The notes under the pieces were generated by a model, which did not search any database, was not told where the DNA came from, and was given only the letters and a program-made list of their open reading frames with translations. Shown one piece after another: positions 34,705-43,279 of a DNA stretch of 64,000 nucleotides (its first letter is position 1; each line of letters begins with the position of its first letter). The translations under genes were made by a program, and so were the position numbers. The DNA comes from Blautia argi (GTDB lineage Bacteria; Bacillota; Clostridia; Lachnospirales; Lachnospiraceae): assembly GCF_003287895.1 (NCBI RefSeq), contig NZ_CP030280.1, positions 1,061,501 to 1,125,500 of the forward strand, read 5' to 3'.

Positions 34705-35288
34705 AAAATTATGAACAATGCTCAGATGAGGAAATCATCGAGCTTCTGCAAAAAGGAGAACATTCCGTAGAGGATTATCTGATTAAAAAGTATAAGCCCA
34801 TGGTACTGAAAAAAGCCCATGCCATGTTTCTCATAGGCGGGGAACAGGAGGATTTGATTCAGGAGGGCATGATAGGGCTTTTTAAGGCAGTGCAGGGATA
34901 TCAGCCGGGAAAAAATGCGTCATTTTCTACCTTTGCCAACTTATGTGTGGAACGGCAGATGTGTAAGGCTATTGAAATTTCCGGCAGACAGAAGCACAGA
35001 CCTTTAAATACCTATATTTCTCTGAGTCAGGAGGACGGACCTCTGGCAAATACTGAGGATACGGTGCAGTTAAATCCGGAGGAAATTGTCATTGGCAGGG
35101 AGAGTGCAGACAACCTGAAAAAACGGATTTGTAAGGTACTAAGCCCTTTTGAAAATCAGGTGTTGAAGTTCTATTTGCAGGGTATGGATTACCGGAAGAT
35201 TGCGAAAAAGCTGGAAAAACCGGACAAGTCTGTGGACAATGCGTTGCAGCGGATTCGCGGTAAAATTCATGGCATGATAGAAGAATAG
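34701..35288 (+). CDS. sigH: RNA polymerase sporulation sigma factor sigma-H
   Basis: 195 residues. Region 2 reads YLIKKYKPMVLKKAHAMFLI, EQEDLIQEGMIGLFKAVQGY and FSTFANLCVERQMCKAI; region 4 includes LSPFENQVLKFYLQGMDYRK and KPDKSVDNALQRIRGKI. The wording and the rlmB-linked position match SigH, which starts the sporulation and stationary-phase programme. It is translationally coupled to rlmB. Confidence 0.94.
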   Translation: MKNYEQCSDEEIIELLQKGEHSVEDYLIKKYKPMVLKKAHAMFLIGGEQEDLIQEGMIGLFKAVQGYQPGKNASFSTFANLCVERQMCKAIEISGRQKHRPLNTYISLSQEDGPLANTEDTVQLNPEEIVIGRESADNLKKRICKVLSPFENQVLKFYLQGMDYRKIAKKLEKPDKSVDNALQRIRGKIHGMIEE

Positions 35289-35351
35289 CTGTGAGAATTT
35301 TATGTAAAAAAGGAAAAATTACAAAAACAGATAAAAAATTAATAAAAAAGG

Positions 35352-35380
35352 TTGACAGGCGCATAACTTTTTGGTATAGT
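35352..35380 (+). promoter_or_regulatory. Promoter of tRNA-Thr
   Basis: A consensus TTGACA (35352-35357), a 17-base spacer and TATAGT (35375-35380), 37 bases upstream of the tRNA. Confidence 0.75.
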
Positions 35381-35416
35381 CTATAAATGTGGTAAGCACA
35401 CAGCACAAAAAGTTAT

Positions 35417-35489
35417 GCTGCCTTGGCTCAGTCGGTAGAGCGTCGCCTTGGTAAGGCGGAGGTCGGCGGTTCAAGTCCGCTAGGCAGCT
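35417..35489 (+). tRNA. tRNA-Thr (GGT)
   Basis: Acceptor GCTGCCT (35417-35423) pairs with AGGCAGC (35482-35488). The D-arm GGCTCAGTCGGTAGAGC, an anticodon loop TTGGTAA with GGT at 35450-35452 and the T-arm GGCGGTTCAAGTCCGC are all present. The 3' CCA is not encoded. Confidence 0.95.
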
Positions 35490-35495
35490 CTTATA

Positions 35496-35562
35496 AAAAC
35501 AAAGAGAAACAGTGGAGGAATCTTAGGGATAAGAGGACTTTGCTGTTTCTCTTTGTTTTCTA
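35496..35562. terminator. Terminator after tRNA-Thr
   Basis: AAAACAAAGAGAAACAG (35496-35512) pairs perfectly with CTGTTTCTCTTTGTTTT (35543-35559). Confidence 0.85.
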
Positions 35563-35669
35563 CAAAGCAGAATGGACATATTTCCAGGAATGGTTTACAC
35601 GGCACCGGATTTTAGTGTATCATAGGAATAACAGGGGAAAAGCAGATTTGGGAAGGAGGGAAGCTGCAT

Positions 35670-35924
35670 ATGAGAGAAAAAGTCATGCGTCTGGTTCTTT
35701 CTTTTTCCACCACTACCCATGCCATGGCAGCAGAAAAATGGTTTCAAGAGGAGGGGCTTCCCGGAAGGCTGATTCCTCTTCCCTCCAGTATTTCTGCGGA
35801 ATGTGGGTTGGCGTGGTGTACCGATACAGGACAGAAAGCCTGTGTGGAAAAGGCGGTAAAGGAAGGACAGCTGCAAATACAGGAAATACATGAAGTCGAG
35901 TTATATGAAAGGAAAGAAAGATGA
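35670..35924 (+). CDS. DUF3343 protein (putative Se/S carrier-like)
   Basis: 84 residues, with VLSFSTTTHAMAAEKWFQEE, GRLIPLPSSISAECGLAWC and a second conserved Cys (GQKACVEKAV). In many anaerobes this small family sits beside YedF and the selenium-dependent hydroxylase helpers, as here. Its stop overlaps the yedF start (ATGA). The start Met after GGAAGGAGGGAAGCTGCAT is the only well-placed one. Its role is not proven; a selenium or sulfur carrier function is a family-level guess. Confidence 0.8.
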   Translation: MREKVMRLVLSFSTTTHAMAAEKWFQEEGLPGRLIPLPSSISAECGLAWCTDTGQKACVEKAVKEGQLQIQEIHEVELYERKER

Positions 35925-36562
35925 ATACGAACATTGATGCAAAGGGTATGACCTGCCCAAAACCGGTCATTTTGGCAAAAAAGGCAATGGACGCCTGCAA
36001 AAAAGGAGAAAAGGTCTGCATACTTGTAGACAATCAAATTGCAGTGGAAAATCTGCGAAAACTGGCAGCCTCCCAGAAGGCAGACTATTGGTTTAAGAAA
36101 AAAGGGGAAAAGGAGTATGAGGTTGTTATTACCGTACAGGAAGAGTATACATCTGAAAATGCAGAAGAGGGAAAAGCTGCAGAATTAGCTTCATTGGAAC
36201 TGGAAAGCTGTCAGATAAAGTCGCAAAAGAGAACCGTTGTGGTACTTTCCTCTGATAAAATGGGAGAAGGAGAGGAAGAGCTTGGAAAAATCCTGATTAA
36301 GGGTTTTGTGTATGCCCTGACACAGTTGGAGGAGCTTCCGGATTCTGTGCTGCTTTATAACAGCGGGGCTTTTTTGTCCTGTGAGGACTCTCCTGTGCTG
36401 GAGGATTTAAAGCTTTTAGAGGAAGAAGGCGTGAGAATCTGCACCTGCGGTACCTGTCTGGATTTCTATAAGTTAAAGGAAAAGCTGGCAGTAGGCGAGG
36501 TTGTGAATATGTATCAGATTGTACAGGTGCAGGCGCAGGCAGATTTAATTCTCAAACCATAA
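35921..36562 (+). CDS. yedF: Sulfurtransferase-like selenium metabolism protein YedF
   Basis: 213 residues. The N-terminal TusA-like domain (about 1-75) carries the Cys motif AKGMTCPKPVILAKKAMD. The C-terminal DsrE-like domain has VVLSSDKMGEGEEELGKILI and the Cys-rich ICTCGTCLDFYKL. This two-domain layout is typical of YedF. It is coupled to the DUF3343 gene and followed by yqeB and yqeC, the group associated with selenium-dependent molybdenum hydroxylases. No selD or hydroxylase gene is in the window. Confidence 0.9.
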   Translation: MNTNIDAKGMTCPKPVILAKKAMDACKKGEKVCILVDNQIAVENLRKLAASQKADYWFKKKGEKEYEVVITVQEEYTSENAEEGKAAELASLELESCQIKSQKRTVVVLSSDKMGEGEEELGKILIKGFVYALTQLEELPDSVLLYNSGAFLSCEDSPVLEDLKLLEEEGVRICTCGTCLDFYKLKEKLAVGEVVNMYQIVQVQAQADLILKP

Positions 36563-36577
36563 AGAAGGGGTGAAGCT

Positions 36578-37396
36578 ATGAAGCCGATTATTGTAAGAGG
36601 CGGCGGAGATCTGGCAACCGGAACCATTCACCGCCTGTGTAAAAGCGGGTATCCGGTGATTGTTTTAGAGGATACAAGTCCATCGGCTATCCGACAGAAA
36701 GTTTCCTTTTGTCAGGCTGCTTATGAGGGAAGTATGGAGGTAGAGGGGATTGTGTGTCAAAAGGCAGATACCTTTTCAAAAGCCCTGGAAAAGGTAACGT
36801 GGAAGAACCCCATGCTTGTCATAGACCCGAAGGCAGCCTGCCTGAATCAATACCACCCCAATATTTTAATTGATGCCATTCTGGCAAAGAAGAATCTTGG
36901 AACACATCGCGGTATGGCGGATTTGACTATTGCTCTGGGACCGGGATTTACGGCAGGGGAAGATGTGGATTATGTGATAGAAACAAAGAGAGGGCATTAT
37001 CTGGGAAGACGGATAGAGAAGGGAAGCGCCATTTCCAATACTGGTGTACCGGGCATTATTGGCGGATACGGAAAGGAGCGGGTGCTTCATGCTCCCTGTG
37101 CAGGCAGATTCAGGAGAATCCGGGAAATTGGGGACTGGGTCAATGCAGGAGAAGCAGTAGGCTTTATTGAGCAGGAGGCGGACAAAACAGAGGTATGCAC
37201 TGAGATTTCCGGTGTGGTGCGGGGAATTTTGCAGGACGGATTTGTTGTGACCGAGCATTTTAAACTGGCAGATGTGGATCCCAGAAAGGAATCCAGGGCA
37301 CACTGTAATCTGATTTCAGATAAGGCGAGATGCATTGCAGGTGGTGTGCTGGAATTGGTCTGCGCCTGGGAGAAAGGAATTCTGGAAAAGAAGTAA
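36578..37396 (+). CDS. yqeB: YqeB, selenium-dependent molybdenum hydroxylase accessory protein
   Basis: 272 residues. Characteristic starts and blocks are IIVRGGGDLATGTIHRLCKS, GYPVIVLEDTSPSAIRQKVS, THRGMADLTIALGPGFTAG, RRIEKGSAISNTGVPGIIGG and the end CIAGGVLELVCAW. The family is tied by context to insertion of labile selenium into xanthine-dehydrogenase-type enzymes. It starts after AGAAGGGGTGAAGCT and is 3 bases from the next gene. Confidence 0.88.
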   Translation: MKPIIVRGGGDLATGTIHRLCKSGYPVIVLEDTSPSAIRQKVSFCQAAYEGSMEVEGIVCQKADTFSKALEKVTWKNPMLVIDPKAACLNQYHPNILIDAILAKKNLGTHRGMADLTIALGPGFTAGEDVDYVIETKRGHYLGRRIEKGSAISNTGVPGIIGGYGKERVLHAPCAGRFRRIREIGDWVNAGEAVGFIEQEADKTEVCTEISGVVRGILQDGFVVTEHFKLADVDPRKESRAHCNLISDKARCIAGGVLELVCAWEKGILEKK

Positions 37397-37399
37397 GCT

Positions 37400-38713
37400 A
37401 TGAAGCTGTGTGAAATCATATCGTATTTGGGAGAAACACCCCGGAAAAATGTGGCATTTGCAGGAGCCGGGGGAAAAACCAGTTGTATTCTGGAGTTGGC
37501 AGATGCGTGGAGAGAACAGGGAAAAAAGGTATTGGTGACAACTTCCACCCACATGGAAAAGCCTGAAACTTTTCCGCTCCCCACTGTGATAGAGAACAGG
37601 GAAGAGAAGATTATGGAGGCTCTGAAGAAGAAGGGTGCAGTGCTGGCAGGGCTTCCTGCTTTGCAGGGTGGAAAAATCCAGGGGCTTCCTGTTGAAACTT
37701 ATCAAAGGGTCTGCAAAGAGGCGGATTGTGTACTTGTAGAGGCAGACGGTTCCAGGCGTTTTCCTGTTAAAGTGCCGAAAAAAGGAGAGCCGGTGATTTA
37801 TGAAAATATCACCCATATTTTGATTCTGGCAGGAGCGTCCGCCCTCGGACAGCCTCTTGACAGAGTTTGTCACCGACTGGAAGAGGCACAGGGGCTTTTC
37901 AGACAGATACAATGGGAGAAGGTATGGGACAGTTCTTTTCCAGTGACAGAGTCCCTGCTTGGAGGATTGTTAGAGGCAGGGTATATCCAGCCTTTAAAAA
38001 GAAGATTTCCTGATAAAAAGATTGCAGTGCTTTTAAATCAGGCAGATGTTCTGGAATCCCCTGAAAAGAGCAGGAAAAGATTGCAGGAAAAGCTTTCTGT
38101 TCCTGTATTCTTGCACGGGTGGCAAAAAAGGGTACATGGGATTGTTCTGGCAGCAGGGTTTTCCACACGGTTTGGAGAAAATAAGCTTTTGTATCTACTG
38201 GAGGGAAGACCTATGTATGACCATGTACTGAAACAGCTTTCCTGTCTGCAGGTAAAAAAGAAGCTGACATCCCTGACCCTGGTGACGCAGTATGAGGAAA
38301 TAAAGCAGGCAGCCGGGCAGAGGAATGTTACAGTAGTGAAAAATGAGGACAGTTGCAGAGGAATTTCCTCTTCCTTAAAGCTGGGGCTTACGAAAGCTAT
38401 GGAATCTGCAGAAAGGGAGAAGGAGCATTATTATATGTTTTTTGTAGCAGATCAGCCGTTTCTGCGACAGGAAACTATAGAAGAATTTCTGTCTGCTTTT
38501 TTGAAAACAGGAAAGGGCATTGGTTGTGTGTGCAGAGAAGGGATCAGTGGCAATCCGGTGATTTTTCACGAAAAATATGTACGGGAACTGCAGAGCCTGA
38601 CAGGAGATGTAGGAGGAAAACGGGTTTTGAAAAGCCATATGGAGGACGTATTTTTCTATGAGGTTTCTGATGAACGGGAACTGAAGGATATTGACAGAAG
38701 AGAAGAACTGTAA
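37400..38713 (+). CDS. YqeC-MocA fusion (selenium cofactor protein plus molybdopterin nucleotidyltransferase)
   Basis: 437 residues in two parts. Residues about 1-235 are YqeC, with an ATP-binding loop FAGAGGKTSCILELADAWRE, VLVTTSTHMEKPE, CVLVEADGSRRFPVKVP and ILAGASALGQPLD. Residues about 245-437 are a MobA/MocA-like nucleotidyltransferase (GIVLAAGFSTRFGENKLLYL, GISSSLKLGL, FFVADQPFLRQE, GISGNPVIFHEKY). The second half would attach a cytidine or guanosine nucleotide to molybdopterin. The fusion joins two steps of the same cofactor route. It ends the four-gene operon begun by the DUF3343 gene. Confidence 0.88.
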   Translation: MKLCEIISYLGETPRKNVAFAGAGGKTSCILELADAWREQGKKVLVTTSTHMEKPETFPLPTVIENREEKIMEALKKKGAVLAGLPALQGGKIQGLPVETYQRVCKEADCVLVEADGSRRFPVKVPKKGEPVIYENITHILILAGASALGQPLDRVCHRLEEAQGLFRQIQWEKVWDSSFPVTESLLGGLLEAGYIQPLKRRFPDKKIAVLLNQADVLESPEKSRKRLQEKLSVPVFLHGWQKRVHGIVLAAGFSTRFGENKLLYLLEGRPMYDHVLKQLSCLQVKKKLTSLTLVTQYEEIKQAAGQRNVTVVKNEDSCRGISSSLKLGLTKAMESAEREKEHYYMFFVADQPFLRQETIEEFLSAFLKTGKGIGCVCREGISGNPVIFHEKYVRELQSLTGDVGGKRVLKSHMEDVFFYEVSDERELKDIDRREEL

Positions 38714-38779
38714 CACATTTTCTGTTCCTTTCTGTACTGGGTAATCAGAAAAGAAAATTTATATATTTGCAGCAAATTT

Positions 38780-38825
38780 ATCGGGCATGCTCTGAGATTC
38801 AGAACTCAAAGCATGCCCGATTTGC
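38780..38825. terminator. Bidirectional terminator between yqeC-mocA and luxS
   Basis: ATCGGGCATGC (38780-38790) pairs with GCATGCCCGAT (38811-38821), extended inward by TCTGAG/CTCAAA. Confidence 0.85.
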
Positions 38826-38828
38826 ATT

Positions 38829-39308
38829 TTATTCCGGATAAACCAGACGTTCCTCTGAGATATTGGTAAGCACCTGGTCTAAATATCGTTTTGCCAGCCA
38901 ATTTGCCATGCCAAGATTCATGTCCAGATGATTTCCGCAGTCTTTGGCAGAAGCGCCGGGGACTTCATCGTGGAAATCACGGATAAAGGTGAACATTTCT
39001 GTGACAAGAGGCAGAATATCTTTAGAAGAGTAATCCCCCAAAAGCAGAAGATAAAAGCCGGTGCGGCAGCCCATAGGGCCAAAATATACAGTTTTTTCTC
39101 CGAACTGAGGGTGATTTCTTAAAAAGGTAGCGCCCAAATGCTCAATGGTATGTACCTCTGCAGTGTTCATAACCGGTTCGTCGTTGGGAGAGGTCATACG
39201 CAGATCAAAGGTTGTAATCACCTCAGAGCCTGCATGGTCTTTGCGGGATACATAAACACCTGGTTTTAATTTTATATGGTCAATGGTAAAGCTTGCAATT
39301 TTTTCCAT
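38829..39308 (-). CDS. luxS: S-ribosylhomocysteine lyase (AI-2 synthase)
   Basis: 159-residue metalloenzyme that splits S-ribosylhomocysteine to homocysteine and DPD, the precursor of the AI-2 signal. Metal-binding and catalytic motifs are TFDLRMTSPNDEPVMNT, TIEHLGATFLRNHP (the HTIEH zinc site), GPMGCRTGFYLLL and KDCGNHLDMNL. The true start is MEKIASFTID at 39308; the longer open frame upstream has no family match. Confidence 0.96.
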   Translation of the reverse strand: MEKIASFTIDHIKLKPGVYVSRKDHAGSEVITTFDLRMTSPNDEPVMNTAEVHTIEHLGATFLRNHPQFGEKTVYFGPMGCRTGFYLLLLGDYSSKDILPLVTEMFTFIRDFHDEVPGASAKDCGNHLDMNLGMANWLAKRYLDQVLTNISEERLVYPE

Positions 39309-39484
39309 ACATAATCCTCTTTTCTGATTTTTTAAATCTTTTTTATTTTTCAGATTTTGGAATCTGACAGATTTATTATAAGCGGTTTCAGGAAAGGACG
39401 CAAGGAAAATCACAGGGGCGGGTTGTGAAAAACGGGGAAAGCGTGGTAAAATAGAACTGCAAAATTTTGAAACGGAGAACAGAG

Positions 39485-40241
39485 ATGGAATTATTAGATA
39501 AAAATCGAAGAATACTGGACCGGGAGAGCGGAGGGCTATTCCCAGGTCAACCAGGGAGAGCTTGCCACAGAGCAGAGAAGAAAATGGAGAGAGCATTTAA
39601 TCGCACATCTGGGAGGAAAGAAACCGGAAGAAACAAAAGTGCTGGATATTGGCACAGGACCAGGGTTTTTTGCCATTATTCTGGCAGAGGCGGGATATCA
39701 GGTAACCGCCGTGGACTATACAGAGGAAATGTTAAAAGAGGCAAAGAAAAATGCGGGAAATCTGGCAGGTAAAATCTGCTGGAAGCAGATGAATGCCCAG
39801 GAACTTTCCTTTGAAGACCATACCTTTGACGCCGTGGTGTCCCGAAATCTGACCTGGAATCTGGAAAATCCGGAAAAAGCCTATGGAGAATGGGTGAGAG
39901 TGCTGAAAAAAGGCGGTGTTCTTTTGAATTATGATGCAAACTGGTATCATCATCTCTTTGATGAAGAAAAACGCCGGGAATATGAAAACGACCGGGCAAG
40001 GGTAGAGGAATTGCAGCTTAGCGACCACTACATCTGCACGGATATTGACGCCATGGAAGAAATCGCAAAGGAAGTTCCGTTAAGCCGCATTGCAAGACCT
40101 GCCTGGGACAGGGAGGTTTTGGGGAAACTGTGCGTAAAACAGGTAAAAGCAGAGGAAGAAGCCTGGAAAGAGGTCTGGAGCGAGGAGGAAATGGCAAACT
40201 ATTATTCCACGCCTATGTTTCTGATAATTGCAGAAAAATAG
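39485..40241 (+). pseudogene. Class I SAM-dependent methyltransferase, frameshifted
   Basis: The first frame starts MELLDKNRRILDR and then turns to nonsense. The continuation lies in the next frame: SQVNQGELATEQRRKWREHL, motif I VLDIGTGPGFFAIILAEAGY, the acidic VTAVDYTEEMLKEAK, and FDAVVSRNLTWNLENPEKAY. One extra G in GGG at 39522-39524 explains the break; the restored protein has about 250 residues. The substrate is unknown; the family covers quinone/biotin-type and other small-molecule methyltransferases. Confidence 0.85.
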
Positions 40242-40264
40242 TAGAAAACAGAGCCAGAACAAGG

Positions 40265-40293
40265 TTGCTGACAGAAAAAAAACGTGCTAAAAT
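40265..40293 (+). promoter_or_regulatory. Promoter of trpS
   Basis: TTGCTG (40265-40270), a 17-base spacer and TAAAAT (40288-40293) with an extended TG (CGTGCTAAAAT). Confidence 0.6.
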
Positions 40294-40343
40294 AGACCAA
40301 TAAAGGGAAATTGTAGTAGTTGGAGGACAAAAAGAGATGATAA

Positions 40344-41342
40344 ATGACAAAAAAAGTTTTATTCAGCGGTATGCAGGCTACCGGAAACCTGACACTTGGG
40401 AATTATCTGGGAGCATTGAAAAACTGGGTAACTTTAAGTGATGAATACGAGTGCTTTTACAGTGTGGTGGACATGCATTCCATTACCGTGCGCCAGGATC
40501 CTGCAACCTTAAGAAAGAGAGCCAGAGCGCTTTTGACGTTGTATCTGGCAGCAGGTCTGGACCCGAAAAAGAACTGTATTTATTATCAGTCCCATGTATC
40601 CGGACACGCAGAACTTGCATGGATTTTAAATTGCTTTACTTATATGGGTGAGTTAAATCGTATGACACAGTTTAAGGATAAATCTGCAAAGCATGCAGAT
40701 AACATCAACGCAGGACTCTTTACTTATCCGGTGCTTATGGCAGCCGATATTCTGCTGTATCAGGCAGATGTGGTTCCAGTGGGCATTGACCAGATGCAGC
40801 ATCTGGAGCTGACCCGCGATATTGCCATTCGTTTCAATAATATTTACGGCGATGTCTTTACCGTGCCGGAGGCATATATTGGCAAGGTAGGGGCAAAGAT
40901 TATGAGTCTTCAGGATCCGGCAAAGAAAATGTCCAAATCAGATGAAAATCCAAACGGTAGCATTTATCTTATGGACGACCCGGATACCATTATGAGAAAA
41001 TGCAAGCGCGCAGTGACAGATTCTGAGGCATGCATTGCTTACAGAGAAGAGCAGCCGGGACTGAAAAACCTGATTGATATCTACTGCGCATGCATGGGAA
41101 AAACCCCGGACGAGGCAGTGGGGGAATTTGAAGGAAAGGGCTACGGAGATTTGAAAATGGCCGTAGGCGAGGCAGTGGTCAGCGTTTTAAAACCGCTGCA
41201 GGACGAAGTGGCAAGACTGGAAAAGGATAAAGCTTATCTGGATTCCATTATTAAAGAAAATGCAGAGAAAGCACAGTACTTTGCAAATAAAACTCTGAGA
41301 AAGGTACAGAGAAAGGTTGGTTTCCCGGACAGAATCCGGTAA
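40344..41342 (+). CDS. trpS: Tryptophanyl-tRNA synthetase
   Basis: 332-residue class I synthetase. Signatures are FSGMQATGNLTLGNYLGALK (HIGH equivalent TLGN), YSVVDMHSITV, GELNRMTQFKDKS, DILLYQADVVPVGIDQMQHL and AKKMSKSDENPNGSIYL. Length is typical. No T-box is visible upstream, only a plain extended -10 promoter. Confidence 0.96.
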   Translation: MTKKVLFSGMQATGNLTLGNYLGALKNWVTLSDEYECFYSVVDMHSITVRQDPATLRKRARALLTLYLAAGLDPKKNCIYYQSHVSGHAELAWILNCFTYMGELNRMTQFKDKSAKHADNINAGLFTYPVLMAADILLYQADVVPVGIDQMQHLELTRDIAIRFNNIYGDVFTVPEAYIGKVGAKIMSLQDPAKKMSKSDENPNGSIYLMDDPDTIMRKCKRAVTDSEACIAYREEQPGLKNLIDIYCACMGKTPDEAVGEFEGKGYGDLKMAVGEAVVSVLKPLQDEVARLEKDKAYLDSIIKENAEKAQYFANKTLRKVQRKVGFPDRIR

Positions 41343-41361
41343 AAGACAGGAGGTGTCTGTT

Positions 41362-41856
41362 ATGACAGTTGAGGAAGTAGTTACGGTTCTGGCAATGCAG
41401 GAGGAAATTTTGCAGTTTAATCATTTCACCAATGAGGACGCATGGGCGCTGGGCAATTTGCTGGTAGCAGAAGCAAAGAAGCGGGATTTGGATACCACGG
41501 TGGAAATTCGGTTAAACAATGGGCATACGGTGTTTAAATATGCAGGCAACGGTACGACCTTAAACAATGAAATCTGGGCGGATAAGATGTTTGCTTCTGT
41601 TTCCCGTATGGAAAAAAGCACCATGCTGTTATACAGCGAACTGAAAAGAAGTGAAGAAACCATGGAGGATATTGGTCTTGGAAAAGAGGAATATTCCTGC
41701 CTGGGCGGCGGCTTTCCGGTGCGTGTAGAAGAAGTTGGCGTCATAGGCGCGATTATGGTGACAAATCAGAGTCATTTTATCAACCATGACATTATTGTGA
41801 AGGCAGTGAGCCGATACCTGCATGTAGATGAGGTTCCGCGCATCAGAGCTTTATAA
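41362..41856 (+). CDS. UPF0303 / heme-degrading-domain family protein
   Basis: 164 residues. It shows the UPF0303-type blocks EEILQFNHFTNEDAWALGNL, NNGHTVFKYAGNGTTLNNEI, YSCLGGGFPVRVEEVGVIGA and HDIIVKAVSRYL. The family fold is related to HbpS/GlcG proteins; its function is not firmly known. The start at 41362 follows AGGAGGTGTCTGTT; it is likely co-transcribed with trpS. Confidence 0.75.
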   Translation: MTVEEVVTVLAMQEEILQFNHFTNEDAWALGNLLVAEAKKRDLDTTVEIRLNNGHTVFKYAGNGTTLNNEIWADKMFASVSRMEKSTMLLYSELKRSEETMEDIGLGKEEYSCLGGGFPVRVEEVGVIGAIMVTNQSHFINHDIIVKAVSRYLHVDEVPRIRAL

Positions 41857-41894
41857 AATTCAGAAAAATTTTAGAAAAACATCGTGGAATCGAA

Positions 41895-41923
41895 TTGACA
41901 ATTTGAAAATCAAAGTATAAAAT
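41895..41923 (+). promoter_or_regulatory. Promoter of the four-segment membrane protein gene
   Basis: TTGACA (41895-41900), a 17-base spacer and TAAAAT (41918-41923). Confidence 0.6.
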
Positions 41924-41958
41924 GATAACAATTTATTCAGAGAGGGAGGACTTTTCAT

Positions 41959-42435
41959 ATGGATAAAAAAGCACCGGGAAAGGGATTTTTGAAGGTAGTA
42001 GGAATTTTGCTGATTATTGGAGGCGTGTTTGGGTTTATCGGGGCAGCGTCTAATGCCTTTGTGGTAAGCACACTGTCTAACGGTACATTGGATCCTGCGG
42101 TAACGGCTGTATATGAACAGGCAGGACTTACCGCAGAAACCTTTCAGGCAGGTATAATCCAGTCTGTGATTCAGGGCGTTCTGTATCTGGCAGCAGGAAT
42201 TCTGGGGGTTGCAAACTGCAACAAAATCGAAAAAGCGAATATCTGCTTTATTTTTGGAATCCTTTTGATTGCCTATGTTCTGATTCAGGCGGGAATTGCT
42301 GCTGCAACAGGCGGCTTCAGCGCATTATCCGTGATTTCCATTCTGTTTTCTTTAATTCTTCCTTTGTTGTATTTCTGGGGAGCATTAAAGAACCGTCAGG
42401 CTATGCAGGATACAAAGAGCGGAACCAGTCTATAA
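41959..42435 (+). CDS. Small four-segment membrane protein, unknown function
   Basis: 158 residues. Membrane segments lie at about 11-31, 68-86, 92-112 and 118-142; a polar loop of about 35 residues (LSNGTLDPAVTAVYEQAGLT) follows the first and is probably outside the cell. No catalytic motif and no family are recognised. It has its own promoter and terminator and lies ahead of an ABC efflux operon, but is not obviously part of it. Confidence 0.6.
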   Translation: MDKKAPGKGFLKVVGILLIIGGVFGFIGAASNAFVVSTLSNGTLDPAVTAVYEQAGLTAETFQAGIIQSVIQGVLYLAAGILGVANCNKIEKANICFIFGILLIAYVLIQAGIAAATGGFSALSVISILFSLILPLLYFWGALKNRQAMQDTKSGTSL

Positions 42436-42460
42436 GAAGACGAGAAAGTAAAGGGAAAAT

Positions 42461-42506
42461 GGGGTTGTTGCATTAAGTGCAGTTTCATTAATGTGACAGC
42501 CCCTTC
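42461..42506 (+). terminator. Terminator after the membrane protein gene
   Basis: GGGGTTGTTGCATTAA (42461-42476) pairs with TTAATGTGACAGCCCC (42488-42503), followed by TTCC. Confidence 0.6.
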
Positions 42507-42544
42507 CTGTATCAAAAGCCAGATAAAGGAGAAAGGGAGAACGT

Positions 42545-43279
42545 ATGGAACATCTGATTAAAGTAACCGATTTGTGCAAGGTTTACAATCCGGGGGAAAA
42601 TGAAGTAAGGGCTTTGGACCATATCAATCTGAAAATTGACAGAGGTGAGTTTGTGGCAATTATCGGGCAGTCCGGTTCCGGAAAATCTACATTTATGAAT
42701 ATGCTGGGCTGCCTGGATACACCTACCTCAGGAACCTATTTCTTAAATGGGACTGATGTGTCTACCATGACAGACAATGAGCTGTCAGCAGTGAGAAACC
42801 GGGAAATTGGCTTTATTTTTCAGGGATTTAATCTGATTGCAAATCTGACGGCAGAGGAAAATGTAGAGTTGCCCTTAATTTACCGGGGAATTGACAAAAA
42901 AACCAGAAGACAGCTGGCAAGGGAAGCGCTGGAAATGGTAGGGCTTTCCCATCGTATGAACCACAAGCCTTCAGAAATGTCAGGGGGACAGCAGCAGCGT
43001 GTTGCCATTGCCCGTGCGATTGCTGCAAAGCCTCCGGTAATTCTGGCAGACGAACCTACCGGAAACCTGGATTCTGCTTCCAGCAAGGAAATTTTAAGCA
43101 TTTTAAAGGATTTGCACAAAGGGGGAAGAACCGTCATTCTTATCACTCATGACGATGGCATTGCGGCAAGGGCAAAGCGCGTGGTGCGTATTATGGACGG
43201 AAAAATAGAATCGGACGTTATCAACCCGGCATTTGACAGTATGGAGGAAGAACATGAAAAAGGAAGTATTGAAAAATAA
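42545..43279 (+). CDS. ABC transporter ATPase (MacB/LolD type)
   Basis: 244 residues. Walker [18 protein letters not shown]-loop [20 protein letters not shown], signature [15 protein letters not shown] and Walker [16 protein letters not shown] are complete. The family drives MacB-type permeases that export peptides, lipids or drugs. It overlaps the membrane-fusion gene by 26 bases, and the permease follows, giving a three-part efflux system. Confidence 0.93.
   Translation: MEHLIKVTDLCKVYNPGENEVRALDHINLKIDRGEFVAIIGQSGSGKSTFMNMLGCLDTPTSGTYFLNGTDVSTMTDNELSAVRNREIGFIFQGFNLIANLTAEENVELPLIYRGIDKKTRRQLAREALEMVGLSHRMNHKPSEMSGGQQQRVAIARAIAAKPPVILADEPTGNLDSASSKEILSILKDLHKGGRTVILITHDDGIAARAKRVVRIMDGKIESDVINPAFDSMEEEHEKGSIEK

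Noticed and set aside
35417..35489. Selenocysteine tRNA next to the selenium genes
   Set aside because: The anticodon is GGT and the arms are those of an ordinary class I tRNA-Thr.
38829..39596. Extended 255-residue version of LuxS
   Set aside because: The first 96 codons have no family match; LuxS starts at MEKIAS with a ribosome site upstream.
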